Source: Rhizobiaceae bacterium
GTDB taxonomy: Bacteria; Pseudomonadota; Alphaproteobacteria; Rhizobiales; Rhizobiaceae
DNA length: 55,622 nucleotides
Assembly (NCBI GenBank): GCA_019635715.1
Contig: JAHBYY010000025.1
Location: 1 to 55,622, forward strand
Direction: 5' to 3'
The translations under genes were made by a program, and so were the position numbers. Shown one piece after another: positions 1 through 7,705 of this stretch. Positions within the stretch are counted from its first letter, which is position 1. Each line of letters starts with the position of its first letter. The notes beneath the pieces were generated by a model. It saw only the letters and a list, made by a program, of their open reading frames with translations. It was not told where the DNA came from and did no database searches.

Positions 1-1
1 C

Positions 2-244
2 CAGGTGGTGGATCTCCTGCGCTCGCTGCAGGCCAAGCACGACCTCGCCTATCTGTTCATCAGCCACGACCTCAAGGTGGTGCGGGCGCTCGCCAACGAG
101 GTCATCGTCATGCGCAACGGCCAGATCGTCGAACATGGCCCGTCGTCGCAGATCTTCGAGCATCCGCAGACCGACTATACGCGCGCCCTGATCTCGGCGG
201 CGTTCCGCATCGAGACCGCTCCGGCCGGAATCGTCAGCGAATAG
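2..244 (+). CDS. ABC transporter ATP-binding protein, C-terminal part (peptide type; possibly YejF)
   Basis: The gene enters from outside the window, so only about 80 C-terminal codons are visible and the frame is open at base 2. The fragment carries the H-loop (FISHDLKVV), then the segment VMRNGQIVEHG and a tail containing HPQTDYTRAL. That tail is typical of the C-terminal end of Dpp/Opp/Yej peptide-transporter ATPases, which energise import of oligopeptides at the inner membrane. Walker A, the signature motif and Walker B lie upstream and cannot be checked. The hydroxyacid dehydrogenase gene that follows is, from memory, a common neighbour of yejF in rhizobia. YejF is therefore my favoured identity, but DppF or OppF are not excluded. 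Confidence 0.8.
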   Translation, partial: QVVDLLRSLQAKHDLAYLFISHDLKVVRALANEVIVMRNGQIVEHGPSSQIFEHPQTDYTRALISAAFRIETAPAGIVSE

Positions 245-320
245 ATCGGTCGCAGGTGCATTCGGGCTTGCGCCTGCTCCGCCGCCGACAATAATCGCGC
301 CGTTTTCAGGAGGACGCCGC

Positions 321-1262
321 ATGGCAAAGAGCAAGGTGCTGCTCTCGATCACCGGATTCAACCCGCAGCGCTGGCAGGAGCTGCTCGCGGCCGGCCGCGA
401 CGTGGTGCTGGCGCCGGAGCGGCCCGACGATCCGTCGATAGGCTATGCGGTGGTGTGGAAGCAGCCTCCCGGCGTCCTGTCGAGGCTGCCGAACCTGAAG
501 GCGATCTTTTCCGTCGGCGCCGGCGTCGACCACATCCTCGCTGACAGGACCGTCCCCGACGTGCCGATCGTGCGCGTCGTGGCCGACAATCTGACCCAGT
601 ACATGACCGAATACGTCGTGTGGCGGGTGCTCGACCACCACCGGTCCGGCTCCGCCTACCGGGCCCAGCAGAAACGCAAGGTCTGGCGCGAGCTGCCGCA
701 GCGGCCCGCCCAGGACGTCACGGTCGGCATCATGGGCCTCGGCACCCTCGGCCGCGCCTCGGCCGCCGCGCTTCGCAGCCTCGGCTTCCGGGTCAATGGC
801 TGGAGCCGCAGGGCGGGCCCGGTCGAGGGCGTCGAAACCTTCGCAGGCGAGGCGGGCCTCAATGCCTTTCTGAACGCCACAGACATTCTCGTCGTGCTTC
901 TGCCGCTGACCGAGGCGACGCGCGGCATCATCGACTACGCGCTGCTGAAGCAGTTGCGGCGGCGCAACGGGCTGGGCGGATCGGTGCTGATCAATGCGGG
1001 TCGCGGACGGCTGCAGAAGGACGACGACATCCTGCGCGCCCTCGACGACGGGACGTTGAAGGAGGCGACGCTCGACGTGTTCGAGGTGGAGCCGCTTCCC
1101 AAGACCAGCGGACTGTGGACCCACCGCCAGGTCTTCGTCACGCCGCACGGCGCGGCGACGTCGGACCCCAATCATCTGGTCGCGCCGATGCTGTCGCAGA
1201 TGGACGCCCATGACGGAGGGGCGCCGCTGAAGGATCTGGTCGACCGGGCGTCGGGATACTGA
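321..1262 (+). CDS. D-2-hydroxyacid dehydrogenase (glyoxylate/hydroxypyruvate reductase A-like)
   Basis: This 313-residue cytosolic oxidoreductase is predicted to reduce glyoxylate, hydroxypyruvate or a related 2-oxo acid with NAD(P)H. The Rossmann motif GLGTLG lies at residues 139-144. The expected catalytic set is present: Arg228 in NAGRGR, Glu257 in VFEVEP and His276 in TPHGAA. Length and motif order match the GhrA branch of the family, and substrate preference cannot be read from sequence. The ATG at 321 follows GGAGG at 309-313 with good spacing. The gene starts 76 bases after the ABC ATPase on the same strand, so cotranscription is possible. The next gene is convergent with a 12-base gap. 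Confidence 0.85.
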   Translation: MAKSKVLLSITGFNPQRWQELLAAGRDVVLAPERPDDPSIGYAVVWKQPPGVLSRLPNLKAIFSVGAGVDHILADRTVPDVPIVRVVADNLTQYMTEYVVWRVLDHHRSGSAYRAQQKRKVWRELPQRPAQDVTVGIMGLGTLGRASAAALRSLGFRVNGWSRRAGPVEGVETFAGEAGLNAFLNATDILVVLLPLTEATRGIIDYALLKQLRRRNGLGGSVLINAGRGRLQKDDDILRALDDGTLKEATLDVFEVEPLPKTSGLWTHRQVFVTPHGAATSDPNHLVAPMLSQMDAHDGGAPLKDLVDRASGY

Positions 1263-1274
1263 CGCCGGCTCGGA

Positions 1275-1880
1275 TCAGCAGTCGCCGCAGGGGATCGTCG
1301 TGCTCATGCGCGGCCGCAGGTAATATTTCTTCTGCATCTCGATGTCGTCGAAGGCCGAAGCGATGCCGAGCGACGTCTTCTGGCCGGCCGTCCAGGTGAT
1401 GACCGGCTTGTAGGACAGGTCGGCCTCGACGCGGATGAGGAAGGTGCCCTTGACCTTCAGGGCGGCCGGGATCGTGGTGATCGAATCTTTCGCCGCATCG
1501 ACGCTGTAGACGCCCTTTACGACCTTGCGCGACCACGCCACCTTGACCTTGGGCGTCGTCTCGTCGGTTACCTGAATGGCCGTTACGATGATCTTCGGCG
1601 TGGTCCGGGTATAGGGCTGCATGATCGACGCGGTGATCTTCATGACCGCGTCGAGCTCGGATTTGCTGATCGTCTGCTGCTGGGTGATCAAGTCGGCGAC
1701 CATCGAGCCGGCACGGCCAACCTTCTTGTTGGCCTCGATGGCCTGCGAGACTTCCATGGTCACGAAGTACATGACGAAGAGCAGCGGTGCGATGAAAGCG
1801 AACTCGACGGCGGCGATGCCGCGACGATCGCTCCTGAACCGGCGGACCAGCCGGCGCACCCTTTCGAAGCCCGTATTCAT
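1275..1880 (-). CDS. TadE/TadG-like minor pilin, Tad pilus
   Basis: This 201-residue protein begins MNTGFERVRRLVRRF. It then has a short basic stretch (RSDRRG), a glutamate-containing processing-site-like motif (AAVEF, about residues 21-25) and one hydrophobic segment to about residue 40. This is the TadE/TadG pseudopilin layout, in which prepilin peptidase cleaves before the hydrophobic segment and the protein helps assemble Flp pili. The rest is predicted extracytoplasmic and ends with a CGDC pair of cysteines. I chose the ATG at 1880 because it places the basic/hydrophobic signal at the N-terminus; the reading frame stays open farther upstream. It lies 53 bases after the other TadE-like gene on the same strand and probably shares its transcript. 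Confidence 0.75.
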   Translation of the reverse strand: MNTGFERVRRLVRRFRSDRRGIAAVEFAFIAPLLFVMYFVTMEVSQAIEANKKVGRAGSMVADLITQQQTISKSELDAVMKITASIMQPYTRTTPKIIVTAIQVTDETTPKVKVAWSRKVVKGVYSVDAAKDSITTIPAALKVKGTFLIRVEADLSYKPVITWTAGQKTSLGIASAFDDIEMQKKYYLRPRMSTTIPCGDC

Positions 1881-1933
1881 TGGTGTCCCCCTACGCATGC
1901 GCATCGGCCGCCGATCGGGCGGCGGTGCGCCCG

Positions 1934-2509
1934 TCAGTCGTTGAACGGCTCGTTCTGCCAGATGACCGCGGCGAAGTGCAGCGTCTTGCCGTCCTTCAGA
2001 TTGGACATGGCCGAGCGCATGAAGTCGGTCATGACCGGCCATTTGTAGAAGACGCGCAACATGTTCTTGGACATTGACGGCCCGGGCGTCACGGCAAAGT
2101 CGGTCGTGTCGATGTCCTTGTCGCTGGTGTACTTGATCTTGACCTTGGCGGCGTCCTCGAACGTCGCATACTGGCGCAGGTCGACGATCAGGCCCGGGCA
2201 GCTCGTGTCGACGATGATGCCCAGCCGGTCGCAGATCAGCTTCTTGAGCTTCGGCTGCGTCATTTCCGTCGACTTGATCTGGCCGGTGCGCAACTGCCGC
2301 GCGACGTCGTCAGCGGCGTTGGCCAGCATCTCCTGGCCGGCAAACGAGATGCAACTCTCGAGGATCGCGAACATCAGCAGCGAGAACGGCAGCGCCAGCA
2401 TGGCGAATTCGATGCCGGTCGCACCGCGCCGGTCACGCCGGAAACGCAGAAACCAGCCGCGACGCCCTGGCCGCGCGCCGGTGGAAGAAGTGGAGATGCC
2501 GTCGGTCAT
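1934..2509 (-). CDS. TadE-like minor pilin, Tad pilus
   Basis: This 191-residue protein has the TadE plan: a polar N-terminus, RRDRRGATGIEF at about residues 24-35 as the prepilin-peptidase-type site, then one hydrophobic helix (MLALPFSLLMFAILES). The downstream region is extracytoplasmic, with Cys residues near positions 80 and 91 that could form a disulfide. TadE proteins are pseudopilins needed for Flp pilus assembly and adhesion. The gene is first in a two-gene minus-strand operon with the other TadE-like gene. The large TadG (von Willebrand-type) partner common in rhizobial tad loci is not in the window. Assignment to TadE rather than TadF is by gestalt only. Confidence 0.75.
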   Translation of the reverse strand: MTDGISTSSTGARPGRRGWFLRFRRDRRGATGIEFAMLALPFSLLMFAILESCISFAGQEMLANAADDVARQLRTGQIKSTEMTQPKLKKLICDRLGIIVDTSCPGLIVDLRQYATFEDAAKVKIKYTSDKDIDTTDFAVTPGPSMSKNMLRVFYKWPVMTDFMRSAMSNLKDGKTLHFAAVIWQNEPFND

Positions 2510-2670
2510 GGCTATCCGCCTGTCGCTCTACCCTGGCCGGCACCCTAGCGCAGACAGATTGAAGGCCGGTTTTACCCGCAGCTAAAATTGCGAGCTGCGT
2601 ATTGACGAAAACATAACCGGTTGCCTGCCGGCGTGGCGCCGACCGGCAGGCGCCACAGCCGTCGAAAGGA

Positions 2671-3096
2671 TCACTGGGCCGATGCTGCCTCGGCTTCGGA
2701 GGTGCGCTCGGCATCCGACTTGTAGGAGCTCTCGCAATAGGGCGTGCAGGAGAGCGTCTGGATATCCGCGCGCCTGTAGACGCGCACGGAGGAGGCGGAC
2801 TGGCGCGACACGGAGACCTGCTCGTCGATCACCGGGTTGCCGTCGGAATCAAGCACGACAAGGTTCGTGACGCCGAAACCCTTGCCGGTGAGCACCAGCG
2901 TCGTGGCGTCCTGCACCGCGGCGTCGGCGATCGCGGGATTGCCGACGACGATCGTATCGGCGGCGCGCGACAGCTTGACGATCTTCGCCTGGTTCATCAC
3001 CACGTCGATCCCCGCGCCCGCCTGGGCCGGGAGAAGCGCCGCCGCCAAGCCGGCCAAGACGCCCGTTGCGAGAAGGATGCCTTTGCGTGCGACCAT
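2671..3096 (-). CDS. Stand-alone pilus-assembly/secretin N-terminal domain protein (CpaC N-domain-like)
   Basis: The product has 141 residues, with a Sec signal peptide (residues 1 to about 28, ending near AQAGA) and one domain at about residues 30-95. The core (IVVGNPAIADAAV, then VTNLVVLDSDG) parallels the N-terminal domain of the secretin CpaC encoded at 5343-6935, which has ILVANPAVADAV and TNIFVFGANG. The family is the T2SS/T3SS pilus N-terminal domain, normally the periplasmic start of a secretin. No secretin channel domain follows, and the tail has two cysteines and is Ser/Glu/Ala-rich. A periplasmic accessory role at the CpaC channel is inferred. It diverges from flp across 345 bases. 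Confidence 0.75.
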   Translation of the reverse strand: MVARKGILLATGVLAGLAAALLPAQAGAGIDVVMNQAKIVKLSRAADTIVVGNPAIADAAVQDATTLVLTGKGFGVTNLVVLDSDGNPVIDEQVSVSRQSASSVRVYRRADIQTLSCTPYCESSYKSDAERTSEAEAASAQ

Positions 3097-3147
3097 GACA
3101 AATCTCCGGGGAAACTGAACTCTTCAACCGAAGATGAACGATATTGG

Positions 3148-3162
3148 TGAACCAAGGGTTAA
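3148..3162 (-). promoter_or_regulatory. CtrA-like box upstream of the secretin-N-domain gene
   Basis: Read on the minus strand the site is TTAA, seven bases, TTCA, one mismatch from the CtrA consensus TTAA-N7-TTAA. It lies about 50 bases upstream of the start at 3096, where an activator site would sit. Binding is inferred. Confidence 0.4.
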
Positions 3163-3278
3163 GTCGTTCCGGGGCTGCTCGCCCCGTCAGGCGGCCGCTT
3201 TCGCATCGGGATATTCCGGAGACAGGCACGCCGGCAGTATTGCGGGGCAAAAGTCACCGATCAATTCAACCGATCGAT

Positions 3279-3295
3279 TTAGCCGGCAGTTAACC
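3279..3295 (+). promoter_or_regulatory. CtrA-like box upstream of flp
   Basis: The plus strand reads TTAG, seven bases, TTAACC, one mismatch from the CtrA consensus TTAA-N7-TTAA. It contains the GTTAACC word also found before cpaB and tadD. In Caulobacter the pilin gene pilA is a known CtrA target, so a site before flp is plausible. It is about 150 bases from the flp start, so it could also serve an unrecognised upstream promoter. Confidence 0.45.
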
Positions 3296-3441
3296 ACGGG
3301 AGGCACGCGCCGGACGAAAGGAATCGGTAAGGCTGTTTGTTAAGCGCATTGAAAGAGCTCCTCCGTACAGTGACCAACATCCGATCAACCACAGAGAAGT
3401 TGACGGAAGTGCTGTAACACGTGGAGTGAAGGATCCAAATC

Positions 3442-3621
3442 ATGTCGAAGCTTTTTGCACGTTTCGTGAACGACGAGTCCGGCGCAACCGCCATCGAGTA
3501 CGGCCTGATCGCCGCCCTCATCGCCCTGGCCATCATGGTCGGCGCCGGTACGCTCGGCAACAACCTCAACGAGAAGTTCTCGGACATCGCGACCAAGCTG
3601 CAGGAAACCAACGCCGACTAA
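3442..3621 (+). CDS. flp: Flp/Fap-type major pilin
   Basis: This 59-residue prepilin begins MSKLFARFVNDESG and continues ATAIEYGLIAALIALAIM. That is the classic Flp form: a short polar leader ending in Gly14, cleavage before Ala15, Glu19 and Tyr20 in the IEYGLIAALI core, then a hydrophobic helix that packs in the pilus shaft. The leader would be removed by CpaA, encoded next. GTGGAGTGAAGGA upstream of 3442 gives a ribosome site with normal spacing. A strong intrinsic terminator follows at 3671-3700, so flp probably makes an abundant monocistronic message separate from the assembly genes. Only one flp copy is present in the window. Confidence 0.95.
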   Translation: MSKLFARFVNDESGATAIEYGLIAALIALAIMVGAGTLGNNLNEKFSDIATKLQETNAD

Positions 3622-3670
3622 GCGTTGACCGCGCTTCCGCCGGTTGCGGCGAGATGCTGATGACAAGAAG

Positions 3671-3700
3671 GGCCGTTCCGCTGGAGCGGCCTTTCTTGCT
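3671..3700 (+). terminator. Intrinsic terminator after flp
   Basis: A nine-pair stem (one G-U) is formed by GGCCGTTCC and GGAGCGGCC around a GCT loop and is followed by TTTCTTGCTT. It lies 50 bases past the flp stop and would separate pilin expression from cpaA. Confidence 0.75.
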
Positions 3701-3817
3701 TGAGGGGGCGCAAGCCGCTCCTTGGTGACCGGAGAAGATCGCGGGGCCGGCACGTCCGGTTCGGAACGCCGCGGTCTCTCCGTACAGTTCGCATTTCTTC
3801 CATCAACGGTGCACGCC

Positions 3818-4339
3818 ATGCTTGTCGCGCTCATCCTCGTCGTCTTTCCCTTCTGCATGGTCTTCGCGGCCGTGTCCGACCTGTTGTCGATGACGATCGC
3901 CAACCGCGTCGCACTGCTTCTCGTCGCCACCTTCATGGTGGTCGCCCCGCTGACCGGCATGGAGTGGTCGGTCTACGGCTGGCACCTAGCGGCCGGCGTC
4001 ACCGTACTTCTCGTCACCTTCGCCCTGTTCGCCATCGGCGGCATGGGCGGCGGCGATGCCAAGCTGCTGGCGGCAACCGCAGTCTACATGGGATTCGGCA
4101 TGACACTCGTCGAATATCTGGTCATCTCCGCGTTTCTCGGCGGTCTGCTGACCGTCGCCATCCTGCTCTACCGCAAATCGGCGCTCGCCGTTTTCACCTC
4201 GCAGAACATCTTCCTGCGCAACTTCGCGGACCAGCAGGTCGGTGTTCCCTACGGCATCGCGCTGGGCGGCGGCGGCCTCTACGCCTACCAGCACTCCGCC
4301 CTGATGGTCTGGGCGATGCAGCAGCTTTCCGGAAGCTGA
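3818..4339 (+). CDS. cpaA: Prepilin peptidase, A24 family (CpaA/TadV)
   Basis: This 173-residue polytopic inner-membrane aspartyl protease removes the leader of Flp and probably of the TadE-like pseudopilins. Both catalytic aspartates are visible: one in AVSDLLSMTIANR (about residues 16-28) and one in the GxGD motif GMGGGDAKLL (about residues 72-81). Hydrophobic segments alternate through the protein. It lacks the N-terminal methylase domain of PilD, as expected for the short CpaA/TadV type. I chose the ATG at 3818 because it opens directly into the first membrane helix; the frame continues upstream without membrane-protein character. A terminator at 4370-4399 closes the unit. Confidence 0.88.
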   Translation: MLVALILVVFPFCMVFAAVSDLLSMTIANRVALLLVATFMVVAPLTGMEWSVYGWHLAAGVTVLLVTFALFAIGGMGGGDAKLLAATAVYMGFGMTLVEYLVISAFLGGLLTVAILLYRKSALAVFTSQNIFLRNFADQQVGVPYGIALGGGGLYAYQHSALMVWAMQQLSGS

Positions 4340-4369
4340 GAGGGCAGTCCCTGACAGACTGACCGGCTG

Positions 4370-4399
4370 AAGGGCGGCTTTCGGGCCGCCTTTGTCTTT
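4370..4399 (+). terminator. Intrinsic terminator after cpaA
   Basis: The GGCGGC/GCCGCC stem with flanking A-T pairs and a short loop (TTTCGG) is followed by TTTGTCTTTC. It sits about 30 bases after the cpaA stop and ahead of the AT-rich cpaB promoter region. Confidence 0.65.
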
Positions 4400-4459
4400 C
4401 AGGACAAGGCGCGCGGCAATTTAATAAACTTAAAATTAAGCAAGCCCGTTGGCGTTGCG

Positions 4460-4474
4460 TTAACCGTAATTTGA
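4460..4474 (+). promoter_or_regulatory. CtrA-like box upstream of cpaB
   Basis: The plus strand reads TTAA, seven bases, TTGA (4460-4474), one mismatch from TTAA-N7-TTAA, inside a GTTAACC word. It lies in an unusually AT-rich stretch (about 4418-4475) some 60-75 bases before the cpaB ATG. This is the expected position for the promoter of the cpaB-to-tadC operon. Confidence 0.45.
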
Positions 4475-4536
4475 CGAATGCCCGCGCATTGTCCGCCTTG
4501 GCTGAATGCAAAGTGCCAAGTGCGGGGTCCGGGAAG

Positions 4537-5346
4537 ATGGCTGCATCGCGATTGATCATTCTTGGCGTGGCGGTTGCCGCGGCGGGTGGCGCGGGCTACG
4601 TCGCGAAGAACATGACGGCACCGCCGCCGGCGCAGATCGTCGAGGCGGGACCTTCCCAGCCTTCCATCGCACTGGCCGACGTGCTCGTGGTTTCCGGCGA
4701 CGTGCCGATGGGCGCGTCGGTCGGCGACCAGCTCTCCTGGGAGCAGTGGCCGGCCGACGGCATCAACGAAGGCTTCATCACACGCGACAACGAGCCCAAC
4801 GCGATGGAGGAGCTGCGCACGGCGATCGCCCGCGTGCCGATCTATTCCGGCGAGCCGCTGCGCAAATCGAAGCTGGTCGGCAACGGCAAGAGCTTCATGT
4901 CGTCGATCCTGCCGGCAGGCCACCGCGCCGTCGCGACGCAGATCGCGGCCGACACCTCCGCCGGCGGCTTCATCCTGCCCAACGACTTCGTCGACGTCAT
5001 CATGACACGCCGCGCCGACGCCAATTCCGGCACCGGCTACGTGACCGAGACGATCCTCAAGAACATCAAGGTGCTGGCGATCGACCAGACCATCCAAGAA
5101 GACGAGGACGGCAAGAAGGTCAAGGTCGGCGACACGGCGACGCTGGAGCTGACGCCGCAGCAGGCCGAGATCATCACCGTCGCCCAGCAGATGGCCGACA
5201 GGCTGACGCTGGCGCTGCGCTCGGTGGCCGACGCGCAGGAGATCCCGGATTCCGAGGCCGACTACCTCGTCTCCGGCAACGGCAAGCGCGGCACCGTGCG
5301 GCTGATCAAGTCCGGCGAGGTTTCCGAAGTGGGAGCAAGGAAATGA
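4537..5346 (+). CDS. cpaB: Flp pilus assembly protein CpaB (RcpC), SAF domain
   Basis: The product has 269 residues and an N-terminal signal/anchor segment (about residues 3-20). A periplasmic body follows with an SAF-type region (ADVLVVSGDVPMG through VPIYSGEPL) and a CpaB/RcpC C-terminal domain (HRAVATQIAADTSAGGFILP, then DVIMTR and LTPQQAEIITVAQQ). CpaB works with the secretin in the outer-membrane subcomplex of Tad pili. The ATG at 4537 was chosen because it begins directly at the signal sequence and follows GGGAAG; the frame is open farther upstream. It is the first gene of the main assembly operon, and its stop overlaps the cpaC start as ATGA. Confidence 0.88.
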   Translation: MAASRLIILGVAVAAAGGAGYVAKNMTAPPPAQIVEAGPSQPSIALADVLVVSGDVPMGASVGDQLSWEQWPADGINEGFITRDNEPNAMEELRTAIARVPIYSGEPLRKSKLVGNGKSFMSSILPAGHRAVATQIAADTSAGGFILPNDFVDVIMTRRADANSGTGYVTETILKNIKVLAIDQTIQEDEDGKKVKVGDTATLELTPQQAEIITVAQQMADRLTLALRSVADAQEIPDSEADYLVSGNGKRGTVRLIKSGEVSEVGARK

Positions 5347-6935
5347 GGGCGATCTTCAGATCTTCGGCTTCGGACGCGAGGGGAAGCGGTTCCATGACAT
5401 CATTCAGAAAGAGCACGGCAATCGCGCTGGCGCTGGCGGTCGTCGCAGCAACGGGCGTGCCGCAGGGCGTTTCCAACGCCGAGGCGGCTTCGGGCCGCAC
5501 CAAGATCGGGTCGTCGTCGACCAACAGCCAGCGCATCACGCTCGGCCTCAACAAGTCGATCGTCATCGACCTGCCGAGCGACGCCTACGACATATTGGTG
5601 GCCAATCCGGCCGTCGCCGACGCGGTGACCCGCACGGCCCGACGCATCTATCTCTTCGGCAAGTCGGTGGGCGAAACCAACATCTTCGTGTTCGGCGCCA
5701 ATGGCGAGCAGATCGCCAGCCTCGACCTGCAGATCGAGCGGGACGTCGCCGGCCTCGAGGACTACATCAAGCGCTTCATCCCGAGCTCGGACATCAAGGT
5801 CGAGCTGCTGAACGACAACGTGGTGCTGACCGGCACCGTCGAGACGCCGCTCGACGCCAAGCGCGCCGTCGACCTCGCGACGATCTTCGTATCGGGCGGC
5901 GAGGCGACGACCGGCCAGTATTCGCAGACCGCTTCCGGCGGATCGAGCGACGGCGGCGTCGACATCAACAACCCGGACTCCGAGCGCCGCGTCTCGAAGA
6001 TCGTCAACCTGCTGCAGATCGTCGGCGAGGACCAGGTCACGCTGAAGGTGACGGTGGCCGAGGTCAGCCGCTCGGTGATGAAGCAGCTCGGCGTCAACAT
6101 GATCGGCTCCGGCTCGACCAACGGCATTAGCTGGAACGCGATCGTCGATCCGATCAGCGGTCTCGGCAAGCCTCTGTCGAACAGCGGCCTCGGATTGGGC
6201 CAGACCGGCTCGACGATGATCGACGCCTACATCAACGCGATGGAGCAGGCCGGCGTGATGAAGACGCTGGCCGAGCCGACGCTGACGGCGGTGTCCGGCG
6301 AGACCGCGACCTTCAAGGTCGGCGGCGAATTCAACCTGATCACCGGCCAGGACGTGACACAGCCGAAGAATGCGGGCGAGAGCGCCACGCTGACCTATAC
6401 GATCGAGAAGCTCGAATACGGCATCGGCCTCGAATTCAAGCCGGTCGTGCTGTCGCCCGGCCGCATCAGCCTGAAGGTGCGGACCTCGGTGTCGGAGCCG
6501 ACGACGGAAGGTTCGGTCGGCCTGTCGACCGGCCTGAACTATCCCGGCGCCAACATGCTGTCGATCCGCAAGCGCCTGGCCGACACGACGGTGGAGCTGC
6601 CCTCGGGCGGCTCGATGATGATCGCCGGCCTGGTGCGCGACGACATCCGGCAGGCCGTCAACGGTATCCCGGGCCTGTCGAAGATCCCGGTGCTGGGCAG
6701 CCTGTTCCGCAGCCGCGCCTTCGAGCGCAACGAGACGGAACTGGTGATCCTGGTGACGCCCTATCTGGCCAAGCCCGTGGCGCGCACCGCGCTCGCCAAG
6801 CCGGACGACAATTTCAACGCGGCAAGCGACGGCGCCGGGATGTTCCTCGGCCGCGTCAACCGCGTCTACGGAACCATGAAGACCGACAGGCCGGCCGGCC
6901 GCTACCACGGCATGGTCGGGTTCATCTACAAGTGA
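5343..6935 (+). CDS. cpaC: Tad pilus outer-membrane secretin CpaC (RcpA)
   Basis: This 530-residue secretin forms the outer-membrane pore for the Flp pilus. A Sec signal peptide ends near residue 49. The pilus N-domain follows (NKSIVIDLPSDAYDILVANP), then a BON-like region (VELLNDNVVLTGTVETPLDAKRAV), then the secretin domain. Its conserved VPVLGSLFR-type end is seen here as IPVLGSLFRSRAFERNETELVILVTP. The ATG at 5343 overlaps the cpaB stop, implying translational coupling. A second in-frame ATG at 5394 (MTSFRKS) gives a shorter, cleaner signal peptide with its own GGGGAAG ribosome site and may be the real start. Confidence 0.9.
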   Translation: MRAIFRSSASDARGSGSMTSFRKSTAIALALAVVAATGVPQGVSNAEAASGRTKIGSSSTNSQRITLGLNKSIVIDLPSDAYDILVANPAVADAVTRTARRIYLFGKSVGETNIFVFGANGEQIASLDLQIERDVAGLEDYIKRFIPSSDIKVELLNDNVVLTGTVETPLDAKRAVDLATIFVSGGEATTGQYSQTASGGSSDGGVDINNPDSERRVSKIVNLLQIVGEDQVTLKVTVAEVSRSVMKQLGVNMIGSGSTNGISWNAIVDPISGLGKPLSNSGLGLGQTGSTMIDAYINAMEQAGVMKTLAEPTLTAVSGETATFKVGGEFNLITGQDVTQPKNAGESATLTYTIEKLEYGIGLEFKPVVLSPGRISLKVRTSVSEPTTEGSVGLSTGLNYPGANMLSIRKRLADTTVELPSGGSMMIAGLVRDDIRQAVNGIPGLSKIPVLGSLFRSRAFERNETELVILVTPYLAKPVARTALAKPDDNFNAASDGAGMFLGRVNRVYGTMKTDRPAGRYHGMVGFIYK

Positions 6936-6949
6936 GCGGGGCACGCGCC

Positions 6950-7672
6950 ATGAACAAGGACTTCCGGATTTCCGTCAGCGGCCGCAGTGCGACCGCCCCG
7001 ACGGTGCGCGGCTCCGCCCGCGTCATCCTCGCGGCCGCCGGGCTCGCACTGCTCGCGGGCTGCGCCATGACGACCACCGACAGCGTCACCGTCGGCGCCG
7101 TGCCGGACGATTACCGCACCAACCACCCGATCATGATCGCTGAGAAGGATCAGGTCATCGACCTGCCGGTCGGCGCCGGCGACCGCGGCATGACCAAGAC
7201 CCAGAAGGTGGCGCTCGGCGGCTTCCTCTCCGACTACGACCGCAGCGCGGCGCCGGTACTGACCATCCTCGTGCCGGTCGGCTCGCGCAACGAAATGGCG
7301 GCGTCGCAGGCCGGCTCGGAATTCGCCCACTTCGCCAAGAAGATGGGCGTGCCGGCGAGCCGGGTGTCCATCTCCTCCTACACGTCCCAGTCGGCCGAGG
7401 TCTCGGCGCCGGTGCGGGTGATGTACACCGCGATGAAGGCCCAGACCAACAAGTGCGGACGCTGGCCGGCCGACATCGCCGAGTCGGCCGAGAACAAGCA
7501 CTACGCCAATTTCGGCTGCTCCTACCAGAACAACCTTGCCGCGCAGATCGCCAATCCGGCCGACCTGCTGGGACCGCGCAAGATGACCGAGGTCGACGCC
7601 GAGAAGCGTAGCGTCGTGATCGACGAGTACCGCAAGCCGCCGGAGGTTCCCGCCTCCGAGGTCGACTACTGA
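6950..7672 (+). CDS. cpaD: Pilus assembly lipoprotein CpaD
   Basis: This 240-residue protein has a lipoprotein signal ending in the lipobox LLAGC at about residues 35-39, so it should be anchored to a membrane and face the periplasm. The rest matches the CpaD family, with IDLPVGAGDRGMTKTQ, LTILVPVGSRNEMAAS and the cysteine pair in NKCGRW and NFGCSY. CpaD assists the CpaC secretin. I chose the ATG at 6950. A GTG at 6932, overlapping the cpaC stop, would add six residues and cannot be excluded. Order and spacing in the operon are standard. Confidence 0.85.
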   Translation: MNKDFRISVSGRSATAPTVRGSARVILAAAGLALLAGCAMTTTDSVTVGAVPDDYRTNHPIMIAEKDQVIDLPVGAGDRGMTKTQKVALGGFLSDYDRSAAPVLTILVPVGSRNEMAASQAGSEFAHFAKKMGVPASRVSISSYTSQSAEVSAPVRVMYTAMKAQTNKCGRWPADIAESAENKHYANFGCSYQNNLAAQIANPADLLGPRKMTEVDAEKRSVVIDEYRKPPEVPASEVDY

Positions 7673-7705
7673 GGCCATCGCTCGGAACGGAATGAGGCGA
7701 TTGAG

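Larger units (their letters stand above)
3097..3441. other. Intergenic region between the divergent secretin-N-domain gene and flp
   Basis: This 345-base gap must hold the promoters of both the minus-strand N-domain gene and flp. It is more AT-rich than its surroundings. It contains two TTAA-N7-TTAA-like sites (3148-3162 and 3279-3293, listed separately) and another TTAA at about 3340. I saw no open frame with a convincing start or ribosome site. I could not fix -35/-10 pairs with confidence. Confidence 0.6.

Noticed and set aside
1275-2042. Longer start for the first TadE-like gene (255 residues)
   Set aside because: The added N-terminal residues overlap the neighbouring TadE gene in another frame and would bury the pilin-type signal inside the protein.
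4506-5342. Upstream extension of the cpaC frame through cpaB
   Set aside because: Arg/Gly-rich shadow of cpaB; the signal peptide starts at 5343 or 5394.
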